From assembly GCA_035637455.1 (NCBI GenBank), contig DASPXE010000004.1, forward strand, positions 1 to 36,413: 36,413 nt of DNA. The letters run 5' to 3'. Made by a program: the position numbers and the translations under genes. The notes under the pieces are model-generated. The model was not told the DNA's origin and made no database searches. It saw only the letters and a list, made by a program, of their open reading frames with translations. The DNA is from 20CM-4-69-16 sp035637455. Its GTDB lineage: Bacteria; Gemmatimonadota; Gemmatimonadetes; Gemmatimonadales; GWC2-71-9. Below are positions 7,878-16,861 of the stretch, piece after piece (the first letter of the stretch is position 1; the number at the start of each line of letters is the position of its first letter).

Positions 7878-9604
7878 CCGGTTCCGGCCGAGCCGGGATC
7901 GATCCGATCGAACACGCCTCCGAGCAGATGCACGACCAGCACTCCCTCGAATAACACCACCGCCGAACCCACCAGACTCGCCACCGTCACGGCCCACATG
8001 AGTGGCAGCCCGCCCGCGTGCGCGGCCACGCCGGCGATGCCGCCGACGACGAGGGCGGGCACGAGGGCGACGACCAGCACGACCATGCTCCCCGCCGTCA
8101 TGAGAATCCGCTGCCCGGTCGCCTCGAGTCCAACGGCTCGGTCCCGTCCGACGCTTACCCAGGCGGGAAACAGCAGCACGGCCGCGTTCTGGACCAGGAC
8201 CAGCACCAGCAGCACCGCGGCCGTAGCAGGCAGCAAGGCGAGCAGGATCGCGAGCCGATCGCCGAGCGGCGGCAGCTCGCTGCCCTGCCGGGCAGCCGTG
8301 GCGGCGAAGGCGCCCAGCAGGCAGCTCCACACGACGAGGCCGATCAGCGTCACCGGGGCTGCGACCTCGCCGCCTACCACCTGGCGCCCGCGCACAGGGT
8401 AGCCCTTGAGGACGTCCAGCATCTCGAGGTCCTGGCGCAGGTCGCACCGCGCCGCGAGCGGGCCGAACAGCAGCGTCAGGCCGGCGATCCCGAGCAGCAG
8501 CGCGGCCACCAGGTCGAGCGCGCGCATCGGCCCACTCGCGAGCGTCATCGAGCCGCCGATCACCACTACGGCGATCAGGACGAACGTCCGTTGGCTCAAG
8601 TCGCGGGTGGCCCCGACCGCGTTCTTCCAGAGGATGGCGAAGCCCGGGCCCCCGGTCGGCGCGAGTCGCAGGCGGATGCGGCCGGTCGACTTCGGTGCGC
8701 GGCTCGTTCGCGCTGCCCACCGCCCCTCGCGGACCGCCTCGATCCTGCGCGCCAGCTTGGCGGCGTGCTCCACCGCGGCTTCCTCGAACGCGAGCGTGGA
8801 ACGCACCACCCAGATGTAGTGCGCGCCGAGAACGAGCAGCGCGGCCGGCACCCGGCTCGCGAATGCCGCCGCGCTCGGCGCGAGGAGCGGCGCCACGACC
8901 GCCTCGAGCGGCCACACCAGCACCCCGAGCGGCCCGGTGTGCATGATGCTCGCCAGCGCCGCGTAGCCTCGTTGCGGGTCTTCCCCGAAGGCCACCACGA
9001 CGTCGGGGAGCGCGCGCCGCACGCTCCACCACGTCACGGCCAGGAGGCTCGCCAGCACGAGGAGCGAGCCCAGCCGGCGTCGCAGCCCGGTCACACCTTG
9101 CTGCGCGAGACTCGCCCGCAGTAAGGACATCCCCGCGTAGTGCAGCTGCAGGGTGCCATATACCAGCCAAAGACCGACCACCCGAATCAGCGACAGCCCG
9201 CTCACATGGCCGCCCGAAAAAATCAGTGCGGACACGGCGGCCGAGATGAACAATGGAACCTGGGAGCGGAGCAGCTTGAAGTCGATCACCTGGCGCCGCG
9301 TGAGCGGGGCGGTGAACAGATACTGGGTCTCGGCGAGGTTGAAGGTGAAGGGGCTTTCGGCGCTCCCGAACAGCCAGTTGAACAGGACGAGCGCGCCGAG
9401 CAGACCCACCGCCACGACCTCGCCGTTAGGCGAGGCCACGCCCCCAAGTCCCGTCCCGCGGCGCGGCCGAATGACCAGCCAATAGAGGTACAGGCCCCCC
9501 ACCACGAACCCGATCAGATACTTGGGCTGGCGCAGCCGCGCCACGCGGCGACGCGTGGCGTTGACCAGGGACCGGCGGATGAGGTAGAGCGCCGCGCCGA
9601 TCAT
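7874..9604 (-). CDS. ABC exporter permease
   Basis: This 576-residue multi-spanning protein has many hydrophobic segments (for example YLIGFVVGGLYLYWLVI near residue 30, and long Leu/Val/Ala runs in the C-terminal third). An N-terminal RRSLVNATRRRV cytoplasmic segment and a long central charged loop fit ABC-2-like exporter permeases. Its start overlaps the ATPase stop (ATGA at 9604-9601), so the two are translationally coupled and should form one transporter. The substrate cannot be read from sequence. It converges with the zinc-ribbon gene on the other strand. Confidence 0.82.
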   Translation of the reverse strand: MIGAALYLIRRSLVNATRRRVARLRQPKYLIGFVVGGLYLYWLVIRPRRGTGLGGVASPNGEVVAVGLLGALVLFNWLFGSAESPFTFNLAETQYLFTAPLTRRQVIDFKLLRSQVPLFISAAVSALIFSGGHVSGLSLIRVVGLWLVYGTLQLHYAGMSLLRASLAQQGVTGLRRRLGSLLVLASLLAVTWWSVRRALPDVVVAFGEDPQRGYAALASIMHTGPLGVLVWPLEAVVAPLLAPSAAAFASRVPAALLVLGAHYIWVVRSTLAFEEAAVEHAAKLARRIEAVREGRWAARTSRAPKSTGRIRLRLAPTGGPGFAILWKNAVGATRDLSQRTFVLIAVVVIGGSMTLASGPMRALDLVAALLLGIAGLTLLFGPLAARCDLRQDLEMLDVLKGYPVRGRQVVGGEVAAPVTLIGLVVWSCLLGAFAATAARQGSELPPLGDRLAILLALLPATAAVLLVLVLVQNAAVLLFPAWVSVGRDRAVGLEATGQRILMTAGSMVVLVVALVPALVVGGIAGVAAHAGGLPLMWAVTVASLVGSAVVLFEGVLVVHLLGGVFDRIDPGSAGTG

Positions 9605-10320
9605 GCTTCGGTGAGCGCGAGGAAAATGTCTTCGAGGCTCAGCCCGCGCAGGTCCGGTCGCTCAGTCAAGATCTCTGCGATCGTTCCGAGCGCCACCCTG
9701 CGTCCCCGCAGCATGATGAGCACGCGCGTGCAGATCTCCTCCACCAAGTGCAGCAGGTGTGAGCTCAGTACCACCGCCGCCCCCTGCCGGGCGCGCTCCT
9801 TGATGGTTTGCTTCATCCGCCGGATCCCGGCCGGATCGAGCCCGGTGAGCGGCTCATCGAACAGCAGCGCCCGGGGATCGTGCAGCAGGCCGCAGGCGAT
9901 CACCAACTTCTGCTTCATGCCGCGGGACAGCTCCCCCGGGAGCGCCTGGGCCTTTTCGGAGAGCTCGAGCTCTTGGAGCAGGGGAGGGATGCGCCGCTCC
10001 ACGTCCGCTACCTCGTGGAGGCGGGCCGTGAAACGGAGATGCTCTTCGACGGTGAGGTAGTCGAACAAGTGCGGCTCGTCGGGCATGAAGGCGAGCAGCC
10101 GCTTGGCGGCCACTGGCTCGCGCTCCACGTCATGCCCGCCCACCCGGATCGCTCCCCCGGTTGGCCGGACGATGCCCACGATGCTGCGCAAGGTGGTGGT
10201 CTTCCCGGCGCCGTTGGGGCCGACCAGTCCGAGCACCTCGCCGGGCGCCACGCTGAACGACAGGTCGCGCACGGCTGCGACGGTGCCGTACGACTTGGTG
10301 AGTCCCTGGACCTCGATCAT
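9601..10320 (-). CDS. ABC transporter ATP-binding protein
   Basis: This 239-residue protein is a complete nucleotide-binding domain: Walker A GPNGAGKT at 34-41, signature LSRGM at 131-135, Walker B ALLFDEP at 151-157 with the D-loop just after, and the switch histidine in LSSHLLH. The Q-loop position reads MPDEP, with Asp where Gln is common; many ABC-2-type ATPases vary here. It energises the permease encoded by the overlapping downstream gene. It is divergent from a MarR regulator across an AT-rich region, so repression by that regulator is likely. Confidence 0.9.
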   Translation of the reverse strand: MIEVQGLTKSYGTVAAVRDLSFSVAPGEVLGLVGPNGAGKTTTLRSIVGIVRPTGGAIRVGGHDVEREPVAAKRLLAFMPDEPHLFDYLTVEEHLRFTARLHEVADVERRIPPLLQELELSEKAQALPGELSRGMKQKLVIACGLLHDPRALLFDEPLTGLDPAGIRRMKQTIKERARQGAAVVLSSHLLHLVEEICTRVLIMLRGRRVALGTIAEILTERPDLRGLSLEDIFLALTEA

Positions 10321-10364
10321 GGGGCAGCAATCTAGGGAAAACCGCCCCTTGCGGCACACGGGGA

Positions 10365-10401
10365 AGTAGTTAGTATATTAATAGTCAATATGTTAATTAC
10401 T
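10365..10401. promoter_or_regulatory. AT-rich divergent promoter / MarR operator
   Basis: A 37-bp AT-rich island stands out in a GC-rich region between the ABC exporter and marR-type genes. It contains an imperfect inverted repeat (AGTATATTAAT towards GTTAATTACT) and, on the minus strand, two 15-nt direct repeats (ATTAACATATTGACT and ATTAATATACTAACT, 12 of 15 identical). MarR proteins bind such palindromes over promoters. Candidate -10 and -35 boxes overlap it on both strands, but I could not assign them uniquely. Confidence 0.55.
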
Positions 10402-10415
10402 GTCGAGGCTCGCGC

Positions 10416-10877
10416 ATGAGCGATCGCTCCGAGCTGGCGCTGCAGCTGACCGACGCGATCGCGGCCGCGCGGGCCGCCGTGCAGCACGCCGGGAACCGGG
10501 CGTTCCGCGCCTACGGGCTGTCGCATCGCGCCCACGCGGCCCTCAACGCCGTCGATGCGAGTGGGCCGGACGGCGCCCGCCCCAAGGACGTCGCCGCCGC
10601 CCTGGGCGTATCCCGCGCCGCCGCCACGACGTTCATCCAACGTCTCGAATCCAAGGCGCTGGTCGAGACCACCCGCGACCCCGAAGACGATCGTGGCGTA
10701 CGGGTGACGCTCACCCGGCACGGCCTCGAGGTGCTGCTGCGCGTGGGCCAGCTCGAACGGCGGCTCGCTGCCCGCGCCATTGAGGGGATGCCTGCCTCCA
10801 GCATCGCTCGGGCAGTGCATGTGCTCGCGGGTTTCAAACGACGGCTCGAGGAGAAACAGATCGGGGTGGTGCGGTAA
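10416..10877 (+). CDS. MarR-family transcriptional regulator
   Basis: This 153-residue protein has the MarR winged-helix layout: an N-terminal dimerisation helix, a helix-turn-helix (PKDVAAALGVSRAAATTFIQRLESKAL), a wing with DPEDDRGVRVTLT, and a C-terminal dimerisation helix. The DxRxxxVxLT wing motif is typical. The ATG at 10416 has a GAGG 7 nt upstream. Members usually repress a neighbouring divergent gene and themselves, and release DNA on binding a small phenolic or other ligand. Here the obvious target is the divergent ABC exporter, which suggests a drug or metabolite efflux unit. Confidence 0.88.
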   Translation: MSDRSELALQLTDAIAAARAAVQHAGNRAFRAYGLSHRAHAALNAVDASGPDGARPKDVAAALGVSRAAATTFIQRLESKALVETTRDPEDDRGVRVTLTRHGLEVLLRVGQLERRLAARAIEGMPASSIARAVHVLAGFKRRLEEKQIGVVR

Positions 10878-11128
10878 AGAACGGGAACAGGCCGGGGAAA
10901 GGGGAAGGGGAGGGGGAGGAGTTACGCGTGTGCGTATCTTTATGCAGCCCGCGCGCCCGACTCGTCGATTCTCGGCGGCATGAGAGATCACTTGAGGGTT
11001 GCCACCTTACTTCCACGCTGAATAACCATTTAGGCTCGCGCTGCTCCACCACTTTCTCACCTCTGCAGCTAGCCCCAGCGGGACGCGCCGGGGTGGCCGG
11101 TTTTCCACAGCTTCGGCTGCGCGAGGAA
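10878..11128 (+). other. intergenic region with G-run tract
   Basis: This 251-bp gap holds a purine-rich tract at about 10890-10920 with four runs of four or five G separated by one to three A, a possible G-quadruplex on the plus strand. The rest shows no clear promoter boxes, hairpin or small coding frame. The sirtuin gene probably has its promoter here. Confidence 0.35.
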
Positions 11129-11908
11129 ATGTTGAAAAGTGACGATCCTGCCCTCCACGCCGCCGCGCGCGCGCTCCGAACGGCCCGCCGGGTGGTGGTG
11201 GCGACCGGCGCGGGCATGTCACAGGAAAGCGGGATCCCCACGTTTCGGGACTCGCGGACCGGCCTTTGGGCACGCTACGATCCCGAGGAGCTTGCCACCG
11301 AGGCGGCGTTCCGACGCCACCCGGCGCGGGTGTTCGGGTGGTACGCCTGGCGGCGCCGGCTGGTGCGCGCCGCGGTCCCCCACCCAGGGTATCAGGCGCT
11401 CGTCGCGTTGGCGGGTCTCGTGCCGGAGCTCACCATCGTGACGCAGAGTGTGGACGGCCTGCACACCCGCGTCGGCAGCCGCCAGGTGCTGGAGCTGCAC
11501 GGGTCGCTCGAGCGGTTCTCGTGTGTCGATGTCCGCCACCCCTTCCCCGCGGACCTGGCGCCCGAGCCGGAGGCGGAAACGGAGTGCGAGCCGCCGCGCT
11601 GCGAGCGGTGCGGCTCGCTGGTACGGCCGGATGTGGTGTGGTTCGGCGAGCTGCTCCCCGAGCGGGTGACGGCGCAGGCGTGGGAGCTCGCCGCGTCGTG
11701 CCAGGCGATGCTGGTCGTGGGGACGTCGGGGCTGGTGCAACCGGCCGCCCAGCTTCCTTTTATAGCGCGCGACGCTGGCGCCAGCGTCATCGAGGTGAAC
11801 CCCGACCCCACCGAGATCTCGGGACTGGCGCACGTCGTCTGCCGCGGGCGGGCCGGCGCGGTGCTGCCTGCGCTGGTCGCGGCCCTTACGGAAGGAGCGA
11901 CGCGGTGA
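11129..11908 (+). CDS. sirtuin (NAD-dependent protein deacylase)
   Basis: This 259-residue Sir2-family protein removes acyl groups from lysines using NAD+. The NAD loop GAGMSQESGIPTFRD starts at 27, the catalytic histidine is H124 in LELHGS, and VVWFGE follows the zinc module. Y72 and R75 (YxxR) match class III sirtuins of the CobB/SIRT5 type that prefer succinyl or malonyl groups. Two oddities: the usual TQNID reads TQSVD (105-109), with Ser replacing the conserved Asn, and the first zinc CxxC is broken, leaving C132, C153, C158 and C161 as possible ligands. The ATG at 11129 has a GAGG only 2 nt away; the next codon, TTG, would be better spaced. It overlaps the pyruvate kinase start (GTGA). 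Confidence 0.87.
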   Translation: MLKSDDPALHAAARALRTARRVVVATGAGMSQESGIPTFRDSRTGLWARYDPEELATEAAFRRHPARVFGWYAWRRRLVRAAVPHPGYQALVALAGLVPELTIVTQSVDGLHTRVGSRQVLELHGSLERFSCVDVRHPFPADLAPEPEAETECEPPRCERCGSLVRPDVVWFGELLPERVTAQAWELAASCQAMLVVGTSGLVQPAAQLPFIARDAGASVIEVNPDPTEISGLAHVVCRGRAGAVLPALVAALTEGATR

Positions 11909-13308
11909 TCCGCCGCACGAAGATCGTCGTCACGCTCGGCCCCGCCACCGGCACGCCCGAGCGCATCGCGGGGCTGATCGACGCGGGCGCGAACGTCATC
12001 CGGGTGAACGCGTCCCACGGCACCCCGGAGCTGCGGGCGGGGTGGGTCGCCGCAGTGCGGCAGGCCGCGGAGGCAGCGGGAGCGCCGGTCGCGGTCCTGA
12101 TGGATCTGCAGGGCCCGCGCATCCGGGTAGGCGACCTGGCCCGGCCGCGCGTGCTGCACGCGGGCGAAACGGTGGTGTTCGCGCCCGAGGAGGCGGCGCG
12201 CGGCGACGAGCTCCCCACGACCTACGAGGACCTCGCGAAGGACGCACGGGTGGGGGCCCGGATCCTGCTCGACGACGGGCTGCTCTCGGTCGAGGTGACG
12301 CGGATCGCGCCGCCGCGGGTCGAGGGACGGGTGGTGGACGGCGGCACGCTCACGTCGCATAAGGGGATGAACCTCCCCGGGCTCCAGGTCAGCGCGCCGG
12401 CCCTCACGCCGAAGGACCGGGAGGACGTGGCGCACGCTGCGGGGCTGGGCGTCGACTACGTAGCGCTGTCGTTCGTCCGCCGGGCCGACGACCTCGCCGA
12501 GCTGCGGGGGCTCGTTCCCGACTCGGTGAAGCTCGTCGCCAAGATCGAAAAGGCCGCCGCGCTCGACGATCTCGAGCGCATCCTGCGGGCGAGTGACGCC
12601 GTGATGGTGGCACGCGGCGACCTCGGTGTGGAGTTGCCGTTCGAGGAGGTGCCCGTGGTCCAGAAGCGCCTGATTCGCGAGGCGAATCGCCACGGCAAGC
12701 CAGTGATCACCGCGACCCAGATGCTCGAATCGATGGTTCATCACCCGCGACCCACCCGGGCCGAAGCGTCGGACGTTGCGAACGCGATCCTCGATGGGAC
12801 CGATGCGGTGATGCTGTCGGCCGAAACCGCGGTAGGCGAGTACCCGTTCGACGCGGTCCGAGCGATGGATCGCATCATCCGCGAGATGGAGCGGCACCCG
12901 CTCGTGGGGGCGCGGGAGGACCGGCGGGTGGCCCCGGGGCAGGACGTGACGGTCGAGGACGCGATCGCGATCGGCACGAGCGCGGTGGCGCGCATGCTCA
13001 AGACGCCGGTCATCGTCACCCTCACCAAGGGCGGGTTCACGGCCCGCAAGGTCGCCGCGCTCCGGCCCCCGGTGCCCATCCTCGCGGTGACGACCGAGCC
13101 GGTCACCTACCGCCAGCTCGCGCTGGTGTGGGGTGTGACAGCGGTCGGCGTGGACCACGTACCCAGCTACGACGCGATGCTCGAGGTGGTGCGCGACCTG
13201 ATCCTCAAGCGCGGCTATGCGCGGCCCGGCGACCGGATCGTCATGACGGCGGGCGTGCCGTGGGAGGTCTCGGGCGCCACCAACCTGCTCAAGGTCGAGG
13301 TCGTCTGA
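11905..13308 (+). CDS. pyk: pyruvate kinase
   Basis: This 467-residue enzyme makes pyruvate and ATP from phosphoenolpyruvate and ADP. The N-terminus KIVVTLGPAT, the active-site KIEK (213-216), the MVARGDLGVE block (234-243), the ATQMLESM helix and MLSAETAVGEYP are all present, with an intact C-terminal regulatory domain. Two usual motifs differ: NFSHG reads NASHG (35-39) and DLKGPKIR reads DLQGPRIR. The GTG at 11905 has a good Shine-Dalgarno (GAAGGAG) and overlaps the sirtuin stop by 4 nt, so the two genes are coupled. Confidence 0.94.
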   Translation: MIRRTKIVVTLGPATGTPERIAGLIDAGANVIRVNASHGTPELRAGWVAAVRQAAEAAGAPVAVLMDLQGPRIRVGDLARPRVLHAGETVVFAPEEAARGDELPTTYEDLAKDARVGARILLDDGLLSVEVTRIAPPRVEGRVVDGGTLTSHKGMNLPGLQVSAPALTPKDREDVAHAAGLGVDYVALSFVRRADDLAELRGLVPDSVKLVAKIEKAAALDDLERILRASDAVMVARGDLGVELPFEEVPVVQKRLIREANRHGKPVITATQMLESMVHHPRPTRAEASDVANAILDGTDAVMLSAETAVGEYPFDAVRAMDRIIREMERHPLVGAREDRRVAPGQDVTVEDAIAIGTSAVARMLKTPVIVTLTKGGFTARKVAALRPPVPILAVTTEPVTYRQLALVWGVTAVGVDHVPSYDAMLEVVRDLILKRGYARPGDRIVMTAGVPWEVSGATNLLKVEVV

Positions 13309-13309
13309 G

Positions 13310-14089
13310 GTGCGGGTCGTCTTCCTGGGCACTGGGACCTCCTACGGCGTACCGCAGATCGGGTGCGGCTGCCGCACCTGCACGTCCCTCGATCCACGGG
13401 ACCGGCGCACCCGTACGGCGGCTCTGATCGAGTCGGGCGGGCGGCGGCTGCTGATCGACACGCCTCCCGAGCTGCGACTCCAGCTGGTGGCCGCCGGAGT
13501 AGCGACGCTCGACGCCGTGTTGTTCACCCACGCGCATGCCGACCACGTCCACGGCATCGACGATCTGCGTGCCTTCTCCATGCGCCAGCGAGGCCGTCTC
13601 CCCGTGTACGGCGCGGCGGGCACGCTGGCGGAGCTGGCGCGGCGCTTCGGGTACATCTTCGATGGGACCCCGGCGCAGCCGGGGACGAGCAAACCTGAGC
13701 TCACCACCCACGTGCTCGAGCCGGACGCGGAGGTCGAGATCGCCGGGTTGCGAGTGCGCGCGCTGTCGCTGCCCCACGGCAACCACACGGTCTTCGGGTA
13801 CCGTATCGGTCCAGTCGCCTACCTCACTGACGCGAAAGCGATCCCCGACGCGGCCCGTGCACAGCTTACGGGACTCGAGGTGCTAGTGTTGAACGCGCTG
13901 CTGCCACGGCCGCACCCGCTGCACCTCTCGATCCCCGAAGCCGTCGCAGCGGCGCTGCAGATCGGCGCGCGGCAGACGTTTTTCACCCACCTCACGCACC
14001 ACGCCTCGCACGCCGAGCTCGCGGCCGGGCTGCCGGACGGCATCGCCCCGGCGTACGACGGGTTGGTTGTCGAAGTGGGGGCGGAGTAG
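13310..14089 (+). CDS. PhnP-like metallo-beta-lactamase-fold hydrolase
   Basis: This 259-residue protein has the metal-binding HAHADH motif at 74-79 followed by GIDDLR, and later metal-ligand segments (PHGNHTVFGYRI, TDAKAIPD, FFTHLTHHASH). The N-terminal GCGCRTC (cysteines 19, 21, 24) matches the extra zinc site of PhnP, a cyclic phosphate phosphodiesterase. No other phosphonate gene is near, so the true substrate is open; related proteins process cyclic nucleotides or coenzyme intermediates. The GTG start lies 1 bp after the pyruvate kinase stop, so it is probably co-transcribed. Confidence 0.82.
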   Translation: MRVVFLGTGTSYGVPQIGCGCRTCTSLDPRDRRTRTAALIESGGRRLLIDTPPELRLQLVAAGVATLDAVLFTHAHADHVHGIDDLRAFSMRQRGRLPVYGAAGTLAELARRFGYIFDGTPAQPGTSKPELTTHVLEPDAEVEIAGLRVRALSLPHGNHTVFGYRIGPVAYLTDAKAIPDAARAQLTGLEVLVLNALLPRPHPLHLSIPEAVAAALQIGARQTFFTHLTHHASHAELAAGLPDGIAPAYDGLVVEVGAE

Positions 14090-14120
14090 GACCTCCTGAA
14101 GGAACACAAAGGCATCGGAT

Positions 14121-14196
14121 GGGCTCGGCGCAGCACAACGCTAAAGCGTGGTGTGCTGCAGCACAGTGCTGTGCCGAGCCCACGCTTTAGCGTGGG
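14121..14196. repeat. palindromic repeat element, copy 1
   Basis: This 76-bp element consists of nested and adjacent inverted repeats. GGGCTCGGC (14121-14129) pairs with GCCGAGCCC (14173-14181), enclosing a small ACGCTAAAGCGT stem. CCCACGCTTTAGCGTGGG (14179-14196) forms a separate hairpin. A second copy with the same GGGCTCGGC/GCCGAGCCC frame and a CCCAGGC-type end hairpin is at 30559-30633. Both lie between genes, as expected of REP-like elements. No REP-associated transposase is in the window. Confidence 0.75.
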
Positions 14197-14269
14197 AATC
14201 GCGCCGCGGTACCACGGGCTGGTGATGGGCATGGCTGCGGTCTAGATTCGACGCGAGGAGGGCAGTCTC

Positions 14270-15673
14270 ATGTCGAGCGGACACGAAGCGACACTGCGGC
14301 GGTTCCAGAATCCCGCCGTGCGCCAGAGCGCCGCGATGGACGATCTGGTGCGACGGGCGGTGTTCGGACCGGGGGGAGGGGGAGGGGAGGGAGAGGGGGG
14401 GCCCGAGCGGGAACAGGCGCGCTGGCTCCTCTGGGAGATTGGGCAGCAGGCGGGGGTGCGCCCCGCTTCGATCCACGAGTTGTACCTGGCGCGCGGTAGG
14501 GGGGAGGTGCCCCCGTTCACCACGCCGGCCATGAACGTGCGCCTGCTGGCGTACGACACCGCCCGGGCCGTGTTCCGGGCGGCGCGGCGTCTCGACGTCG
14601 GTGCGCTGATCTGCGAAATCGCCCGCAGCGAGATCGGCTACACCGATCAGCGGCCGGCGGAGTACGTCGCGGTGATGATCGCGGCGGCGCTGCGCGAGGG
14701 CTTCGTGGGCCCCCTCTTTATCCAGGGCGACCACGTACAGGTGAATGCGAAGAAATATGCCGCGGACCCCGAGGCCGAGCTCCAGGCGGTGCGCACGCTG
14801 ATCGAAGAAGAGCTGCACGCCGGCTTCTACAACATCGACGTCGACACCTCGACGCTCGTGGACCTGTCCCAGCAGACGCTCGATGAGCAGCAGCGTGTGA
14901 ATTACGAACGGGCGGCGGAGCTGACTCGGTTCATCCGTGACCGGGAGCCGGAGGGGGTGACGGTGTCGGTGGGAGCCGAGATCGGCGAGGTGGGCGGCAA
15001 GAATTCGGACGTGCACGAGCTGAAGGCGTTCATGGAGGGCTACAACCGCACGCTCGAGCGGCTCGGTCCCTACCGCGGTATCAGCAAGATCTCGGTCCAG
15101 ACCGGAACGAGTCACGGCGGCGTCGTGCTGCCCGACGGCTCGATCGCGAAGGTGCAGCTCGACCTGGACGCGCTGCAGGCGCTGTCCCGGGACGCGCGCG
15201 CCACGTACGGCCTGGGCGGCGCGGTGCAGCACGGGGCGTCCACCCTGCCCGCGGAGGCCTTCGGCGCCTTTCCGGCGTGCGAGGCGATCGAGATCCATCT
15301 GGCGACGAACTTCCAGAACATCGTGTTCGACCACCCCAAGTTGCCGGCCGACGTACGCGCGGAAATCAACGAGTGGGTCAAGCGCGAGTGCAAGGACGAG
15401 TGGAAGAAGGGCGACACCGACCAGCAATTCATCTACAAGGCTCGCAAGAAGGCGATCGGCCCGTTCAAGCAGCGGCTGTGGGACCTGCCGGCGTCCGTGC
15501 GAGACGCCGTCGCGGCCGACCTCGAGAAAACGTTCGCGTTTCTGTTCGAGCAGCTGCGCGTTACCAATACCCGCGCGATCGTCGACCGCTGCGTGCGCCC
15601 GCCGCTGCAATCGCACGCGCAGCCGCGCGCGGTGGCGGTGGCCGCGCCGGACGACCTGGAGGCGGGCGAATGA
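14270..15673 (+). CDS. divergent class II fructose-bisphosphate aldolase-like protein
   Basis: This 467-residue protein keeps the metal and catalytic pattern of class II aldolases, although it is longer than the usual 290-360. QGDHVQ (D154, H155) matches the catalytic Asp and first zinc His. VGAEIGEVGG supplies the conserved Glu (E237). GTSHGG (H282) and VQHGAST (H321) match the other two histidines, and a NIDVDTS strand lies between. The activity is therefore probably cleavage or formation of a ketose bisphosphate or related sugar phosphate. A glycine-rich insert at 34-44 is encoded by a long G tract. The ATG at 14270 has GAGGAGG 8 nt upstream. It starts a run of overlapping genes through 17899. 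Confidence 0.72.
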   Translation: MSSGHEATLRRFQNPAVRQSAAMDDLVRRAVFGPGGGGGEGEGGPEREQARWLLWEIGQQAGVRPASIHELYLARGRGEVPPFTTPAMNVRLLAYDTARAVFRAARRLDVGALICEIARSEIGYTDQRPAEYVAVMIAAALREGFVGPLFIQGDHVQVNAKKYAADPEAELQAVRTLIEEELHAGFYNIDVDTSTLVDLSQQTLDEQQRVNYERAAELTRFIRDREPEGVTVSVGAEIGEVGGKNSDVHELKAFMEGYNRTLERLGPYRGISKISVQTGTSHGGVVLPDGSIAKVQLDLDALQALSRDARATYGLGGAVQHGASTLPAEAFGAFPACEAIEIHLATNFQNIVFDHPKLPADVRAEINEWVKRECKDEWKKGDTDQQFIYKARKKAIGPFKQRLWDLPASVRDAVAADLEKTFAFLFEQLRVTNTRAIVDRCVRPPLQSHAQPRAVAVAAPDDLEAGE

Positions 15674-15975
15674 GCGAGCGCGGTTCCGGGTTCGGGTCGT
15701 TCCTGCTGGGGCTCGGGATTGGGGCGGTCGTGGGATTCCTGTTCGCGCCCGAGGGCGAGGCCACCCGCGGCAAGCTGGCGGGCAAGTTGCGCGGGTTGCG
15801 GGACCTGGCCGCCGAGAAAGCGGACGAACTGGGGCAGTTGCTCGAGACCGAGGACGAGGAGGCGGGCGAGCCCCCAGCGCGCGAAGCGCTCGAGCGTCGC
15901 CTCACGGAAGCCAAACGCCGCCGCCGCGGCGCCAAGGCCCTCCCCGCTCCGGAGGAGGACGAGCCGGTCGCGTGA
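15670..15975 (+). CDS. YtxH-like small membrane protein
   Basis: This 101-residue protein has a short N-terminus, one glycine-rich membrane span (GSFLLGLGIGAVVGFLFAP, about 8-26), then a charged helical tail (RGKLAGKLRGLRDLAAEKADEL) ending in Arg- and Glu-rich sequence. The FLLGLxxGAxxGFLFAP...R pattern is typical of YtxH-domain proteins, which are widespread and poorly understood; some respond to stress. It overlaps the upstream aldolase stop (ATGA) and the downstream BrkB start (GTGA). Confidence 0.78.
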   Translation: MSERGSGFGSFLLGLGIGAVVGFLFAPEGEATRGKLAGKLRGLRDLAAEKADELGQLLETEDEEAGEPPAREALERRLTEAKRRRRGAKALPAPEEDEPVA

Positions 15976-16861
15976 GGCGCGAAGGCGGGTGGCATCGGTC
16001 GGTGACCGGCGTCGTCCGCCGCACCCTCGAAGCGGCCTATGAGGACAACATCCCGTTTCTCGCGAGCGCGCTGTCGTTCGATCTGCTTCTCACCGTCATC
16101 CCCTTCGTCGCCCTGCTGCTCGCCGTCGTCGGCTATCTGGTCCAGCACCAGGTAACGACTCAACAGGTGCAGCTGCACGAGCTGCTCGAGCGGTTCCTGC
16201 CCACGACCCCGGGTGGCGCAACCGACCGGGCATTCCAGGCGGTCGAGAGCGCGCTGAGCGGCGTGGTGCGTCACCGCGGCCGGCTGACCGCGTTCGGGCT
16301 GCCGCTGTTCCTGTGGTTTTCGACCCGCATGTTCGGGGGCCTGCGCGCGGCGCTCAACGAGGTGTTCGACACCGACGAGCGACGCCCCTGGCCGGTCGCG
16401 AAGCTGCTCGACCTCGCCATGGTGCTCGGCACGGGCGCCCTGCTCGTGTTGAGCGGGCTCGTCGCGGCCTGGGAAGCGGGCAACGCGACGGTCATGAGCG
16501 CCAGGAGCTTTGCGCTCGACTGGCTGTGGCGGTTCGGTCTCGAGACCGTCGCGTTCGCGGCCGGAGTGGTGCTGTTCTTCAGCATCTTCAAGCTCCTCCC
16601 TAGCCGGCGCATCCCCTGGCGCACGGCGCTCGTCGCCGCGGTGTTCTGCTCGCTCGGGTTCGAGGTGGCCAAGCGGCTGTACGCGCTGTACGTAACGCGG
16701 TTCGCCACGCTCGATCGGCTCGCCTCGGACGCCAACGTGGTGGCGCTCGCGCTGTTCCTGCTATGGGTGTACTACACGGCCTACCTGTTCCTCTTGGGGG
16801 GCGAGGTGGCGGAGACGTACGACCTGATGCGCATGCAGCGCTCGCAGCGCGTGCAGCTCGG

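Noticed and set aside
14121..14196. Short CRISPR-like repeats
   Set aside because: There are only single palindromes without regular spacers, and the second copy is 16 kb away.
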